From assembly GCA_958510875.1 (NCBI GenBank), contig OY294067.1:62074039-62138038 (forward strand): a DNA stretch of 64,000 nucleotides, in the 5' to 3' direction. Numbering within the stretch: the first letter of the stretch is position 1; each line of letters starts with the position of its first letter. The notes under the pieces were generated by a model. It was not told the origin of the DNA, made no database searches, and saw nothing but the letters and a program-made list of their open reading frames with translations. Origin of the DNA: Endomychus coccineus. Lineage: Eukaryota; Arthropoda; Insecta; Coleoptera; Endomychidae. Positions 1-10,390 of the stretch are shown one piece after another. A program made the position numbers and the translations under genes.

Positions 1-1216
1 TATACCTAACTCTCTGAAAATGCCTTTCACAAATGAAGAAGCTTAAGATATGTTGGCAGCATTTCTCCAGTTATTTGAAAATGTAACATTAGCATCCCGG
101 CAATATGCGCTATAGTATCCTAATAGGAGGCAGTATTCCAAAATAGTTTTTCTGCGTCTAGCTCGACGTCTCCAACAGCACGGTTTCGTGCAACCACTTC
201 CAACTTTGCAAAGAAATCGAAGGGTGAGAGCTGAGGAAAAATATTATAAATGTCTTTGCTTATTTACCTAATGATCCCCCAACCTGAATATTAAACAAGT
301 TTAGAGTGCATCCCTACCATATTGGACTTCATCAAGCCACCTAACTGCTGAAGATTTCGACAATCGATTAAATTTTTGTAATTGGCTCAAAAATATGGCG
401 ACTCAAAATTAACAAATGTTATCACAAATTCTGTGGACCGATGAGGCACCTTTTGAAACTTATTTGTCAACAGAACAAACACAATAGATTACTTGACAAG
501 TTCTTTTGGCTTAATTCATGGCTCCCTGTGCAATATTGGAGTATGACTAATTGAACAGATTCAAATTTCACAAATGCGTTATTAACCCATTGAAGAATCC
601 ACTAGTGAGTTAATATAGTAGATACTTGTCTATATCCTATGGAAAATGAAATAACGAAAACAATTTCTTCTGATAAAATTAAATTAAAGGTCATAGGTTC
701 ATGTGTCACGAACGTAAATATTTTACTATAACTTTGAAAAAAAAGATATCGATCTGCGGTTTCCAGTTTTTTTTTGCAAATTTGATCCATTTTCCGATCA
801 TCATGTCAAAGCCATACCGTATGATTTGAGTTTTTGGGATAAAATAAAAAAATTATGCCCTATGACAATTTTATTAGGAACCACCTACAAGTTCAAGTTT
901 ACCAAAATGAAGTGAGTCGTTCAGAAACTACATCTATTTAAATGATTACACTTTGATAAAGGTCGGTACGCCACTGAGCTTCGAATCCAAATGATGCAGA
1001 ATTGTCTAACTTTTCTAAGTTAACAAAGATATACCTTAATTTGAGAATTTTCGGAGAAATTTGGGCTTTTAATATTTAATATTCAATTGCGTCCCCTTGC
1101 GGCAAAATGCGGAACATAACAATAGTTTCCAGGATTTTCTCATGGTTACTTTAATAACAAATTTTTTTCCCATATTTCTATCTCCAGTAGATTGTGAGAT
1201 ATGGCTGATCACGCTG
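1..1216 (+). mobile_element. 3' part of a TA-inserting transposon (DD41D-like group), decayed
   Basis: The left end lies outside the window. The right end is inferred at 1216, where the sequence closes with CACGCTG followed by TA. Read inward this gives CAGCGTG, the same pattern as the CAGGCTG and CAGGGTG ends of the elements at 8586-10386 and 58906-61122. The body carries transposase-like pieces. No intact frame remains. Confidence 0.5.
40..560 (+). pseudogene. transposase relic, DD41D-like group
   Basis: Broken frames read like the complete transposase at 59497-60582. Around 110-215 there is YPNRRQYSKIVFLRL followed by RRLQQHG, matching the N-terminal helix-turn-helix block (YPQRRLPHHTTF...RRLRERG). 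At 431-460 there is LWTDEAPFE, matching the first catalytic block (LFTDEANF). Stops and frameshifts separate the two blocks. The C-terminal catalytic blocks were not found. This is a dead copy. The family call rests on these two blocks in the correct order. Confidence 0.55.
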
Positions 1217-2110
1217 TATATATTCATGACTTTCCTTGGTACAGTCATAGTCTTAAATCAGTGAACCGCCTAATTCAAATCCCCCTCCCCCCCGAAGAGT
1301 TTTGAACCACTTTCCAACTTGAATCAACGCAGCCCTTTTGCTTATTAATTATGCTCTCTTAAGACATGAATTCATTTCTCTATATTGATTTCAAAAGAAA
1401 ATATATTTAGAATAATAAAAAGTAGTTCAACTATCCCGGACTCCATTTTCTCCCTATGTTTGTTTGATACGATAACTTGCATAATTATGGAAAATAAATT
1501 TTTGCAAGTTCTTAGGATATCCATAAATTTATTGGTATTATGGACTTAATATTTGACCCTATCAGTTCTCAAAAGATCTTTCACTCAATGCAACTGCAAT
1601 ATATGAAACTTTTCTCCACTATGTTTCCATCTTACCTTTGCTGATACGGTGAGGAGCTCAGTGAATCCCTAGAACAAAAGAAAATGCAATAACTTGGGAA
1701 ACAACATGGTTTCAAAATAGCAAATTAATCTCATTAGTTTTGTTCCATTATGCAGTAGATTCCAGTGATGTTATTTTCAAGAAATTGCAATACATTGACG
1801 TATAAACTATAGTATAACAAAATTTCCACTTTGATTATTGATTTAATGATAAACCTTAAATGAATGAATCAGTGGAAAAATATTATTCACCTGCAATTAC
1901 ATTTATTCAGCAAATAAAACCCATTTACTTTGTTACAAATCTACGTTTATTAAATGGTTGATTGTAACTTAATTGAAGGCAGATAAAGGAAATCCATAGT
2001 AATTATTATCTATCTATCTTTAGGAAGATCATTTGAAAAGGACTAATGAATGTGATGATTCAAATGAGAAATGTGGTATACCCAGTTTGAGTTGATGAAA
2101 CATTATTTCT
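1217..2110. other. no recognisable feature
   Basis: AT-rich sequence without a convincing ORF or repeat structure. Confidence 0.5.
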
Positions 2111-2298
2111 TGCGTGGAAGAAACATTACGCAAACCAAAGCATCGCTTGTTAAACATTAGATTCTTAACCATCGATTGGAACGATTTACAAATGGTTTAC
2201 AGATTTTCGTTGTGGTAGTATAACCGAAAATGACGCGGAACGTTCTGGTCGTCCAATTGAGGTTACAATACCAGAAATCGTCGATAAAATCCATTAAG
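2111..2298 (+). pseudogene. mariner transposase N-terminal fragment
   Basis: The translation gives ITQTKASLVKH, then PSIGTIYKWFTDFRCGSIT and ERSGRPIEVTIPEIVDKIH. This is the paired helix-turn-helix region of DD34D mariner transposases. A small frame disruption lies near 2160. The fragment stops after the DKIH motif and no catalytic domain follows. Homologous pieces are at 20060-21015 (+) and 54880-55423 (-). Confidence 0.75.
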
Positions 2299-3262
2299 AT
2301 ATGAGATAAATAAATTCAATAAAGAATTAATGAAATAAATAATACATTTTCCGCAACCTAATAAATGCAAGAAATTAAAAGACGGTATCCATATGGCACC
2401 AAAATAAAATTTTCACATCTTATAATAACAACCTTTAAATCCGGCCCTGACTATTCCTGCGATATAAAATCTACGAATAGCATATTATTTAACTAGGTGC
2501 TAAGAGAACTGAATTTATAATATAATTATATATTCATGATTGGTCAATAGAATCTTCACACATAATAAAAATAAGCTTTTAGATATTGTACTTAATAGAA
2601 GTAGTAATCTTGAATTTGTTTAAGCTGTTGAATTAAATTCATCATTATCATTTATCGTCTATAACATTTACAAGAATACCACAATTCCAGAAATATTCAT
2701 AGTTTCCTTAATTCTGATTCTACCACAGTTATATTCAGATTTAATAAATGCAATGAATCTAAACAAAGATCGGGATATGACTGGTGTGATCCATAGATTT
2801 ATATCGCAACTATGATCAGTACCTCATCTAGCGATAACCTGCCGATGATCTCGATTCAATTTATTGATTCTACTTGGAGTGTTTGCGGCAAGCATGAATA
2901 ATCTTCTAAAATAATGCTAGAACTAGGAAAAAAAGTTAAAAATAATAAGTAGAATGGGATAACGGTGGAAATGCGTGTCATGAAATTGTGAATAATTTAT
3001 CTATTATAGCTTTTAAACGTGGCCGGCCAATATCGGTATTTGTAGCATGGCGTATCATAAATAATTTCATGTCGATGTGTGCGTAACCATCATGACCAGG
3101 TCCTACCTTCTAAAAGTTTTACTTGCCCATCTAATTAAGCAATATATTTATGACTTATAACTATGAGGATGATGTTTCTTCGGGGTGAATTAGAAATAAT
3201 AGATCATTCCAACAATTTTGAAGAATGTTTCAGAATAACATTATTATGTCCAGATAAAACTG
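2299..3262. other. no recognisable feature
   Basis: AT-rich spacer. Short ORFs here show no family motif. Confidence 0.5.
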
Positions 3263-3292
3263 CATATATGTATATATATATATATATATATA
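3263..3292. repeat. (TA)n microsatellite
   Basis: An uninterrupted TA run beside a Penelope-derived repeat. It creates YIYIYI peptides in spurious ORFs. Confidence 0.9.
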
Positions 3293-3360
3293 ACTTAAGA
3301 GATATAGAATTAAATTTTCTGAATTATGAAGATAACTTAGATAATTTAACATAGGATTTC

Positions 3361-3477
3361 GGCAAAGTTGCATTTGCCATCTTCAGGTGATTCGACCGTA
3401 GAGTCTGGAAAATCTAGGCGAACTGACTTCCAGACTCTACGGTCGAATCACCTGAAGATGGCAAATGCGACTTTGCC
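3361..3477. repeat. 50-bp inverted repeat with two head-to-head hammerhead sequences
   Basis: Arms 3361-3410 and 3428-3477 are reverse complements with one mismatch seen, separated by 17 nt. Each arm carries CTGAAGATGGC, the 5' half of a hammerhead. The rightward copy continues into a full motif. The leftward copy reaches GAAA and then diverges. Confidence 0.85.
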
Positions 3478-3489
3478 GAAACGTCGTGA
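3448..3489 (+). ncRNA. hammerhead ribozyme, small PLE type
   Basis: In order: stem I 5' strand UCAC (3448-3451); core CUGAAGA (3452-3458); one extra U; stem II GGCAAA/UUUGCC (3460-3465, 3472-3477) with a 6-nt loop; GAAA (3478-3481); then CGUC; cleavage is expected after C3485; stem I 3' strand GUGA (3486-3489). All required core positions are present. The stem III segment is only ACGU, which is self-complementary. That matches the reported small hammerhead variants of Penelope-like elements that act as dimers. Cleavage is inferred from the fold. Confidence 0.75.
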
Positions 3490-3581
3490 AATTGGTCCTT
3501 TTGAGGACCGAAACCACACAACGCGGATCAATACCCGAGAATCCAGTTCTACACATTACGTCCGCGAGAACCTAAGAAGAA

Positions 3582-3583
<2 letters not shown>

Positions 3584-3628
<45 letters not shown>

Positions 3629-3630
3629 TT
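3584..3630. repeat. (AT)n microsatellite at a PLE boundary
   Basis: ACACAC followed by an AT run. It sits just outside the left inverted arm of the PLE at 3666-4620, whose right arm also runs into ATATAT at 4621-4636. Confidence 0.85.
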
Positions 3631-3722
3631 CTTCTATTGATATTCTTGAACCATTTGTAATATTTGTATGTTTTCTTGGTATATTGGTTCGTATATATAC
3701 TGAAACTGGAATAAAAATTCTG

Positions 3723-3760
3723 TTTGACGTTTCGACAATGTTTATTGTCTTTATCAACAT
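3723..3760 (-). ncRNA. hammerhead-like motif with variant core UUGAUAA (left arm)
   Basis: On the minus strand: UUGAUAA, an extra A, stem II GACAAU/AUUGUC with an AAAC loop, GAAA, CGUC. Relative to CUGANGA the core has C3 to U and G8 to A, which keeps a 3-8 Watson-Crick pair. Stem I complementarity is poor. Activity is uncertain. Confidence 0.45.
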
Positions 3761-3956
3761 GTGAATTAGTGTTTCCATGTAATTTAGAAAAGAATAGATG
3801 ATTTCGATTAATGAAATGCGTCTGCAGCCGACTTGTGTTTTAAGATCCAATTAAAACTGCAGAAAACATTGGATCGGTTGTGTGTGAAAGAGTAATGTAT
3901 GGCTAATTATAATTTGAAATGGTCACAAATATACCAAAAATGTAAAAGACACTAAC

Positions 3957-4109
3957 CATACATTCGACTACAACAATACAAAAATTTTAAATATTGAAAC
4001 AAACGAAAACAAACGTTTGATATTGGAATCTATTCAAATTAAAAAGAACAATTGTGTAAATGACAAAATAGACTCCAATCTTTCGAAACTTTATAATAAT
4101 CTAATTTAA
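3957..4109 (+). pseudogene. PLE polyprotein C-terminal tail
   Basis: The frame reads HTFDYNNTKILNIETNENKR, then LILESIQIKKNN, and stops near 4109. Penelope-like proteins carry this tail just after the GIY-YIG endonuclease: a histidine, then (D)NTKIL, then an (R)xxxE(S/M)IxI helix. Only about 50 residues remain, and no initiator or upstream domain is present. The identification rests on tail order and on the flanking inverted repeats. The tail lies between two arms that each carry a hammerhead-like motif. Confidence 0.65.
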
Positions 4110-4525
4110 ACTTAACAAAATTTTATTAGTTTGAAGTGCCACTTTCCACTTGTCTATTCGAAATTCAACCTAAAAAAGATAAAGTATTATTTAATTATGA
4201 CATTATGAGTAACAATTTTGAGGTTAAATTCCATAGAATTATCTTAAACTTGAATAGTTGATTATGGATAGATCGGAAGTGTTTATCATAGAATAACTAA
4301 TTCATACAATAATCATAGATATTTATAATTGTACAATCTTAAAATATTTAATCAAATTCAATCCATTTCAAATTGTAATTAGCCATACATTACTCTTTCA
4401 CACACAACCGATCCAATGTTTTCTGCAGTTTTAATTGGATCTTAAAACACAAGTCGGCTGCAGACGTATTTCATTAATCGAAATCATCTATTCTGTTCTA
4501 AGTTACATGGAAACACTAATTCACA

Positions 4526-4562
4526 TTTTGATAAAGACAATAAACATTGTCGAAACGTCAAA
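4526..4562 (+). ncRNA. hammerhead-like motif with variant core UUGAUAA (right arm)
   Basis: Same structure as its partner at 3723-3760: core UUGAUAA (4528-4534), stem II GACAAU (4536-4541) with AUUGUC (4546-4551), GAAA 4552-4555, then CGUC. It lies downstream of the PLE tail on the same strand. Stem I shows only about two A-U pairs. Confidence 0.45.
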
Positions 4563-4655
4563 CAGAATTTTTATCTCATTTTCAGTATATATACGAACCA
4601 ATATACCAAGAAAACATACATATATATATATATATTGTGAAAACTCATCACAAAA

Positions 4656-5045
4656 ATGGGGAATGTTTTGCTGAAACTGCAAGAAGATGCAGTATGCATG
4701 TTTCGAATCGTGATGCCCGATCAAAAGTATATACAGCACGACGCCGATGATGATGACTTATTCCTTGCATCGTTGAACAATGAAGAGATTCATCCCAGAA
4801 ATAGAGATAGTATGACTATTGCAGATAGATTCGATGTTCCACCTAAATTTGAGGCTAGATGCAGCCACTTCGTGGAAAATGCAAAGGTATATTCTGTTGG
4901 TGTAAATTCATACGCCAAAACAGACACGTCTGGCACGACTCAGCTGGGCAGCCAGTCACACTCAGATTTTACCCATAGTAAATCGGGTCTATTAAGTAAG
5001 ACTGAACTGATTCAACACTATTGGAAGGTAATACTGGTCCTCTAA
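4656..5045 (+). CDS. unrecognised 129-codon ORF, possible host exon
   Basis: An ATG-initiated frame runs to a stop at 5043-5045. The protein is hydrophilic. It has an acidic run (DADDDD, residues about 29-34), proline- and serine-rich stretches, and no signal peptide or membrane segment. I recognise no family. Composition is more gene-like than most ORFs here: mixed codons and few AT runs. A plausible splice donor (AAG|GTAATA) follows TATTGG near 5028, and the last residues (VILVL) look like read-through into an intron. The neighbours are a PLE on the left and a LINE 3' end on the right. It could be a host first exon or a piece of an unrecognised element. Confidence 0.35.
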   Translation: MGNVLLKLQEDAVCMFRIVMPDQKYIQHDADDDDLFLASLNNEEIHPRNRDSMTIADRFDVPPKFEARCSHFVENAKVYSVGVNSYAKTDTSGTTQLGSQSHSDFTHSKSGLLSKTELIQHYWKVILVL

Positions 5046-5224
5046 GTTCATTTAGAAGGATAGAGTGATCAGTATAGTTCAATACGTTGATATGATTTGT
5101 AGAAGTACAGGTAAGCATGCTGAATTCAAATTCATATTATAAATGCTGTCAAAACAACATTCAACGAATTCTATTTCTGGAATCGAGATAAAGTGAAGCT
5201 GTGAGCAGAGTCTGAGGAGATCCA

Positions 5225-5640
5225 ACTTATTTCAAATTTTTTTTATACTTTGACTACACGAAAGGGAAACCTCCAATTTTCGAAGAACATCGTGTTAGCT
5301 AGCGGGACAGGAGATAGACATTCGGATTTTTCTTGAAAGTTTGGTGGTTATGGGCATAGGAAAAGACCTCACTAAGCAAAGAGTTCCACAATTTCGTTGT
5401 TCGATGAACAATGAAGTATGGTAGGAAAAGGTTCGGAAGGTCTCGAGCTTCCTGGAAAGCAGGAGCCTCTTCTTTTGCGCGGAGCCTGAAAACCGCAACC
5501 AGACGCGTCCCCAGGTGGCGGATAGGGGAATGCTCATGGCCCTGTTGCCAGCAGGGTCAATGGTAGGAGTAGACATGCTCCCGCGGACCAACAGGCACCC
5601 AGACCCCGAATAGAATGTGGGACTCCCAGTCACATGTTCC
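5225..5640 (-). pseudogene. LINE (Jockey/R1-type) 3' end
   Basis: Read leftward, the frame gives FRTFxxHTSLFIEQRNCGTL, then a PMPITTKLSRKIRM-like string. This matches the C-terminus of non-LTR reverse transcriptases (RTxxLWNSLPxxxFP...NxxxFKxN). The 3' end near 5235 closes with CAAAGTATAAAAAAAA, close to the end of the related copy at 45495-45895 (CAAAGTATAAAATAAATA). Frameshifts interrupt the frame. Only the last part of the ORF and the 3' UTR are present, typical of 5'-truncated insertion. Confidence 0.65.
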
Positions 5641-5719
5641 TGACAAGAGGGTGACGGATAGATTGCGGCTGATACGGAGAACCATATGTTCCGGATGAGT
5701 AAGTTATCCCATCACAGAT

Positions 5720-6090
5720 AACTGTGAAACACACAGGAAAAATCGACAAACTGATTCAGTACTGAAACACAGGTACCTTAATGTTGAGAACAAAATATTT
5801 TGGTACAAAAACGAGACACAACAGGAAACATCCATAGCGTGATGGAGTACTGGAAACCCAGAAACCAGACCAACATGGTTAAAACGAAACAGACAGGAAA
5901 TATCAACGAACCGATATAGTACTGAGACTATAGAAGGTACCTTAATATTGTGGAAAAACAATATTTCGGTACAGATACACACAGGAGAGATCCATAACGT
6001 GTTCGAGTACTGAAACCCAGAAACCGTAACATCGGTAAAATAACGAAACATATAGGAATTTATCCACATAGGTTAAATCACTGAGACAAA
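5720..6090. repeat. tandem repeat, about 164-bp unit, just over two copies
   Basis: GGTACCTTAAT recurs at 5772 and 5936 (period 164). The blocks around it (ACTGAAAC, CCCAGAAACC, CGAAACA, AGGAA) recur at the same spacing. A partial third unit precedes 5760. Units have diverged noticeably. The family is unknown. Confidence 0.75.
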
Positions 6091-7369
6091 ATACTGTAAA
6101 ATTGGGTATCAACTATATTACAGTATAAACATAACGTGAACATCAACGTATACTACGAATGTAGATATTTACGTTTAATCGACGTAAATATGACTAATAA
6201 ACACCAAAAGAAACTCAGCTCGATATATAATCGACAAACAAAGAGAAAGACGCAGTCCATATCTTGAAGCAATGTGATAAACGGTCCCGGGATATGGATG
6301 AAGATATGAGCAGGTAGTAGGTATGCTCTAACATTATTGAGTAAGTCCTGCACTACCTGAAGTGATAGATAAAAGCTGACGGTGTGCATCAAGCATTTCC
6401 TCTCAACAGAAAAAAAAAAGGTCTCGAGCTTGATAACTACCTATCTTATATAATTTATTCCTTCTTGATGACCTCGAGTTTGACCCGAAAAGATATTTTG
6501 ACCTAAAGGGCAAAAGAAACCAGAAGATATTAGAATGTTTCTAGAACCAATTGCAGATATGTTATTTCGGCATCACCAAAGCTATCATATTGGCAATATC
6601 AACCGTACCTACTGTCATTATTATATATTCAAAAACGTTACCAATGCAATCCCATTCTTTGTTTTGTTGCAGGTATGAGTCCACATTACCTTAAGCCATG
6701 TGAGGGATGTTAGACTTGTGTTGGTCACGTTCAGACGTTCCATTATAGGCATGTCCTACATATTATCTGTGAGTAATTGACAATATATTAAACATTGATG
6801 AATTTATCAATGATGAAGACTATAAAAGAATAACATGGGTCAATGAGATTGGTTTGATCATATGACAATTTATACGAGCACACCGTATAAATTTGAGTGA
6901 ATCCGATGGTACAAATTCCAGATGAAACTCCTACTTACCAAAATGACTGAGCGCACTCATGCATAATGACTTTGGAGGAATTCGATCAGCATCAACACTT
7001 CTTCTAATTGAAGCAAATGGAATGCGTATTTTAGGGATGGTGCTCTTGTTAACACGTATTGAGTTTGCTCACAGGGATTTTTCTCCAATGAGAATTGCAA
7101 CAAATTTGGAAAATCATCAGAATAGTGGAAATATTCAAGCAAAATTTATATACATAACCATTCTTTATTACAGTTTTTTTTTTGTTTTTTCAATAGATAC
7201 AATTTAATAAAGAATGGTTATCTCATTAATTTGGTCAATTCTATAACTATAGACAAAATTCATAAGTCTTATAAATCCTCTAAAAAACAATACCAGTAAT
7301 GAGAGATGAAAAGAAACAGTTTTGAAATAAAATTCCACAATAGAAATGAATTGCAAATCAGAGACTAGC
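6091..7369. other. no recognisable gene; short hairpin near 7155-7225
   Basis: Unclassified AT-rich DNA. ATAACCATTCTTTATTA near 7155 is repeated as its reverse complement near 7207-7223, around a T-rich loop. It is probably a chance hairpin or a small MITE relic. Confidence 0.4.
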
Positions 7370-7960
7370 TTGATCTCGTCTAGTCTGCCTATCTGAAATC
7401 ACTCGCGATGGAAGAACAGATGAGATTTCTGATGAACACCGACTATAGAAATATCTGTAGAAAATGGAGACATCGCCCACCTTTCTACGATGTTCTAGAG
7501 AGGTCAATGATTCGTAAGTCTGACATAGCTCTCTTCTGGATAGAATCCAAGGGTTTCAGCGTGTTTGGGACCCAAACGTCAAACATGTGAACATTACTCC
7601 AGGACAGGTCAAATGTGTGCTTTGCAGATTTTGATGAGCTGCTGGGATGTAAAGTAGCTCTTGGCACGGAATAGAAAACCAAATTTTTGAGAAGCAGCTT
7701 TCGCAATGGACCTCACATGATTATTCCATGAGAGGGTGCTTTTGGTGATGATCCCAAGCATGAATATGGAAGACTTCATAGGAATAGTTGTACCTGACAT
7801 GAAATTTGGTTGCATTAAACTCTACTAGATCATCAGATCCACATTTCAAAATCAATGCCATTGATTGCGTCAACCTGTCTCTGTCTCGCTCTTCTAGCTG
7901 CATTGAAAGGTATAGGGTCTCTAGATGAGAAAGCTGAGAAGATAATGTCATAATACGATG
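7370..7960 (-). pseudogene. LINE (Jockey/R1-type) reverse transcriptase C-terminal part
   Basis: Minus-strand frames give DDLVEFNATK, then STLSWNNHVRSIAKAASQK followed by GFLFRAKSYFTSQQL. Next come MFDVWVPNTLK with LDSIQKRA, and a VGDxPPF string ending about 7380. This order matches the region after the YADD box in Jockey/R1-type elements: LSWNxHV, AKxASxKLGFLFRAR, HVWGxxxxxxLxxLDRIQKRA, and RRxVGDLxLFYRYF. Several frameshifts are present. The YADD box is not included. The same family occurs at 5225-5640 (-), 21090-21835 (+) and 45495-45895 (-). Confidence 0.8.
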
Positions 7961-8336
7961 AATATAAGTCTGTAAGCCAAAGTTTATTGGAACGTCAGTT
8001 CTATTTCCTATACAGGAAACAAGCAGTCACAGAAATAATTTCATTCGAGGAATCATTGCAGGTGGACGTAACAATGAACGAAATATTGATAGGTGCACTG
8101 CTTTGGAATGATGGTTAATTATTTCCGCAATACAATCTCTAGCAGTGATATATCTATCAGGTTGGTAAACAGGATGCGACAAAATGGTATTGATCAATTC
8201 TTTCTATGAAAGATAGACTGTTATTTCTGTGTAGTGAAGCGAAATTATGAAATGACTCAATTCAAAAAGTCTATCGTTTCACCCTTCACAAGGTAATATG
8301 AAATTTGATCCATATTATATATAACATTAAACACTA
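7961..8336. other. no recognisable feature
   Basis: Spacer between a LINE fragment and an inverted repeat. Confidence 0.5.
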
Positions 8337-8575
8337 GGTACTATGTTAATATCACTTCCGTTTGTAACTTATTCGAGTTTCAGAGTTATCACGCCATTTT
8401 CAGACAATATATTTCAATACCGTCTGAAGATGGCATAATAACGCTATTTGTTACTCCCGTTAGTCGAGTTTCAGCTTTATTACGTCATTTTTAGATGGTA
8501 TTCAAATATATGATGCTGAAACTCGAGTAACGGATAATACAAACAAAAGTGATATCAATATAGTAGTATTTGATT
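8337..8575. repeat. inverted-repeat (MITE-like) element
   Basis: The block around 8337-8420 (TTAATATCACTTCCGTTTGT, CGAGTTTCAG) is repeated in reverse complement around 8500-8575. An inner CGAGTTTCAG copy lies near 8466, and a short internal palindrome sits at about 8390-8435. A CTGAAGATGGC string is present but no GAAA arm follows, so no hammerhead is called. Confidence 0.55.
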
Positions 8576-9044
8576 TTACATTGTACAGGCTGTCCCGCAT
8601 AAGAACCGACACAGAGCAGGAGCATGTAGGGAACCCCAAAATATGATGATATAACGCAACTTACCTCTATACCAAGTTGCACCCCAGAGAAGTTATAGGC
8701 CCTCAAAGTGGGACTTTGAATTTTGAAAAAAATTAATATCTCAATTATACTTCGACTTAGTAAAACCAAATTTGGTACACGTTGTATGCGTTTCAAGAGT
8801 ATTAATCGACAGTATGTAGAGTTCAGTTGGATCATTTCAAAAAGTTGATAAGGAACTTTTTTTACTCCTGTAATTGTTCAATAAACTTTGTCGTTTTCGA
8901 GAAAAACACCAATAAATAAAAGCATATATGGAGCTACGTTATTTAAAATCATCGAATTTTCAAGAATTGGCTATGAAATTAAACGTCAAACTTGACAATC
9001 AGAAAGCTAAGTAATTTATTTTAAATAATAGTTTGTTAAGGGTG

Positions 9045-9611
9045 TTAAAAATGACCGGAAAAGTTTCATTCTTGGTGAGAAAGTTGACATGTTATTGGTA
9101 CTAGGTTTCTGTGAAGGAAATTTCAGGAAAAGTGTTAAAGAGTATCGCAGAAGATTCCCTAATCGTGTGATTCCCCATAGGGAAACATTTTCCAACGTTG
9201 AGCGACGGGCTCGTGAAACACTCGCCCGGATCTACTTGACGAGGTACCACTACAACTAAGTCTGGAACATTGGTTTATGCATGATGGAGCACCGCCTCAT
9301 TTTAGTAATATTGTTAGAGAACAGTATCCAAATAAATGGATTGGAAGAGGAAATAATTGCTCCCAGATTTGGCCTCCACGATCACCAGACCTCAACAAAT
9401 GTGATTTCTTTCTTTGGGGAACGTTAAAAGAATATGTGTATTGCTCGCCAGTTGCGTCTCAAGGAGAATTGTGAAACCGCATTATGGATAAATAAATGCA
9501 CACTTATTAGAAACAATCAACCTTTTTCGGATAGAGTAAACTTCCATTTTCGAAAAAGAATAACATTATGCCTAAGAGAAAACGGTGATCATTTTGAACA
9601 ATTTTTATAAC
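9045..9611 (+). pseudogene. transposase with central deletion, DD41D-like
   Basis: The N-terminal part (about 9050-9215) reads FILGEKVDMLLVL, then EYRRRFPNRVIPHRETF and ERRARET. This is the same helix-turn-helix block as in the protein at 59497-60582. It jumps directly to HWFMHDGAPPHFSNIV (9263 on) and WPPRSPDLNKCDFFLWG, the second and third catalytic blocks, and ends ENGDHFEQFL. About 150 residues, including the first catalytic Asp, are missing. The last two Asp residues are 39 apart here, against 41 in the intact relative. A stop follows QGEL at 9472, and the C-terminal tail continues in other frames. Confidence 0.8.
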
Positions 9612-10246
9612 TTAAGTAAATTGTATTATGTTATTTCTAGTAATAAAGTTGTTTGTTTTTGCAATAAACTATTTTTATCGCGATTGGGTTATGAAAGTCT
9701 GTCGAATTTCAAGGGTGCACCATCTCTTATCAACCCTTTGAAATGATCCAACGGAACTCTACTTATTGTCGATTAATACTCTTGGAATGCATACAGCGTG
9801 TCATTTTCAACACATTTAACAAACTATTATTTAAAACACATTACTTGGATTCCTGATTGTCAAGTTTGACGTTTATTTTCATAGCCAACTTTTGAAATTT
9901 CGATGATTTTAAATAACGTAGCTCCATACATGCTTTTTTTTATTCGTGTTTTTCTCGAAAACGACAAAGTTTATTGAAAAATTACAAGAGTAAAAAAAGT
10001 TTTAAAATGAAATTTCCCATAAAATAAAGTAATATTTTTCTGAAATAGCGATTGGGTTGAAAAATTCTGTCAAATTTTAAGGGTGCACCATCCCTTATCA
10101 ACCCTTTGAAATGATCCAACTGAACTCTACTCACTGTCGATTAATACCCTTGAAACGCATACAACGTGTACCAAATTTGGTTTATCTAAGTTGAAGTATA
10201 ATTGAGATATTAATTTTTTTCAAAATTTAAAGTTTCAATTTGAGGG

Positions 10247-10312
10247 CCTATAAGTTCTCAGGGGTGCAACTTGGTACCCCTATACCAAGTTGCACCCCTG
10301 AGAACTTATAGG
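10247..10312. repeat. 66-bp palindrome inside the right TIR
   Basis: Two perfect 30-bp arms (10247-10276, 10283-10312) separated by 6 nt. Both match the inner TIR motif GGGGTGCAACTTGGTA. It arose by inverted duplication of a TIR segment. Confidence 0.9.
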
Positions 10313-10390
10313 TTGCGTTAAATCATCATATTTTGGGGTCCCCTACATGCTCCTGCTCTGTGTCGGTTCTTATGCGGAACACCTTGTATA

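Larger units (their letters stand above)
3666..4620 (+). mobile_element. Penelope-like element remnant with inverted terminal repeats
   Basis: Arms 3666-3922 and 4363-4620 (about 257 bp) are near-identical reverse complements and flank 440 bp. The middle encodes the C-terminal tail of a PLE polyprotein. Inverted pseudo-LTRs around a truncated 3' coding end are a known PLE arrangement. Each arm contains one hammerhead-like fold. Both outer ends abut AT-repeat tracts, consistent with insertion into, or joining at, a microsatellite. RT and GIY-YIG cores are absent, so this is a 5'-truncated non-autonomous copy. Confidence 0.7.
8586..10386 (+). mobile_element. non-autonomous DD41D-like transposon with long TIRs
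   Basis: The ends are CAGGCTGTCCCGCATAAG (left) and CAAGGTGTTCCGCATAAG (right, read inward), each flanked by TA (8584-8585 and 10387-10388). The inverted similarity runs several hundred bases inward. The element is 1801 bp and retains the start and end of a transposase gene, with the middle deleted. The right side also has an internal direct duplication (about 9690-9810 and 10050-10170) and a small palindrome. It cannot move by itself. A related intact element is at 58906-61122. Confidence 0.8.

Noticed and set aside
970..1000. GCTTCGAATCCA as a tRNA T-arm
   Set aside because: No acceptor, D-arm or anticodon arm can be fitted around it.
3163..3850. ORFs with long YIYIYI runs
   Set aside because: They read through (TA)n microsatellites and PLE arms, so they are not genes.
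8413..8440. CTGAAGATGGC as a hammerhead core
   Set aside because: No GAAA arm and no pairing stem I follows.
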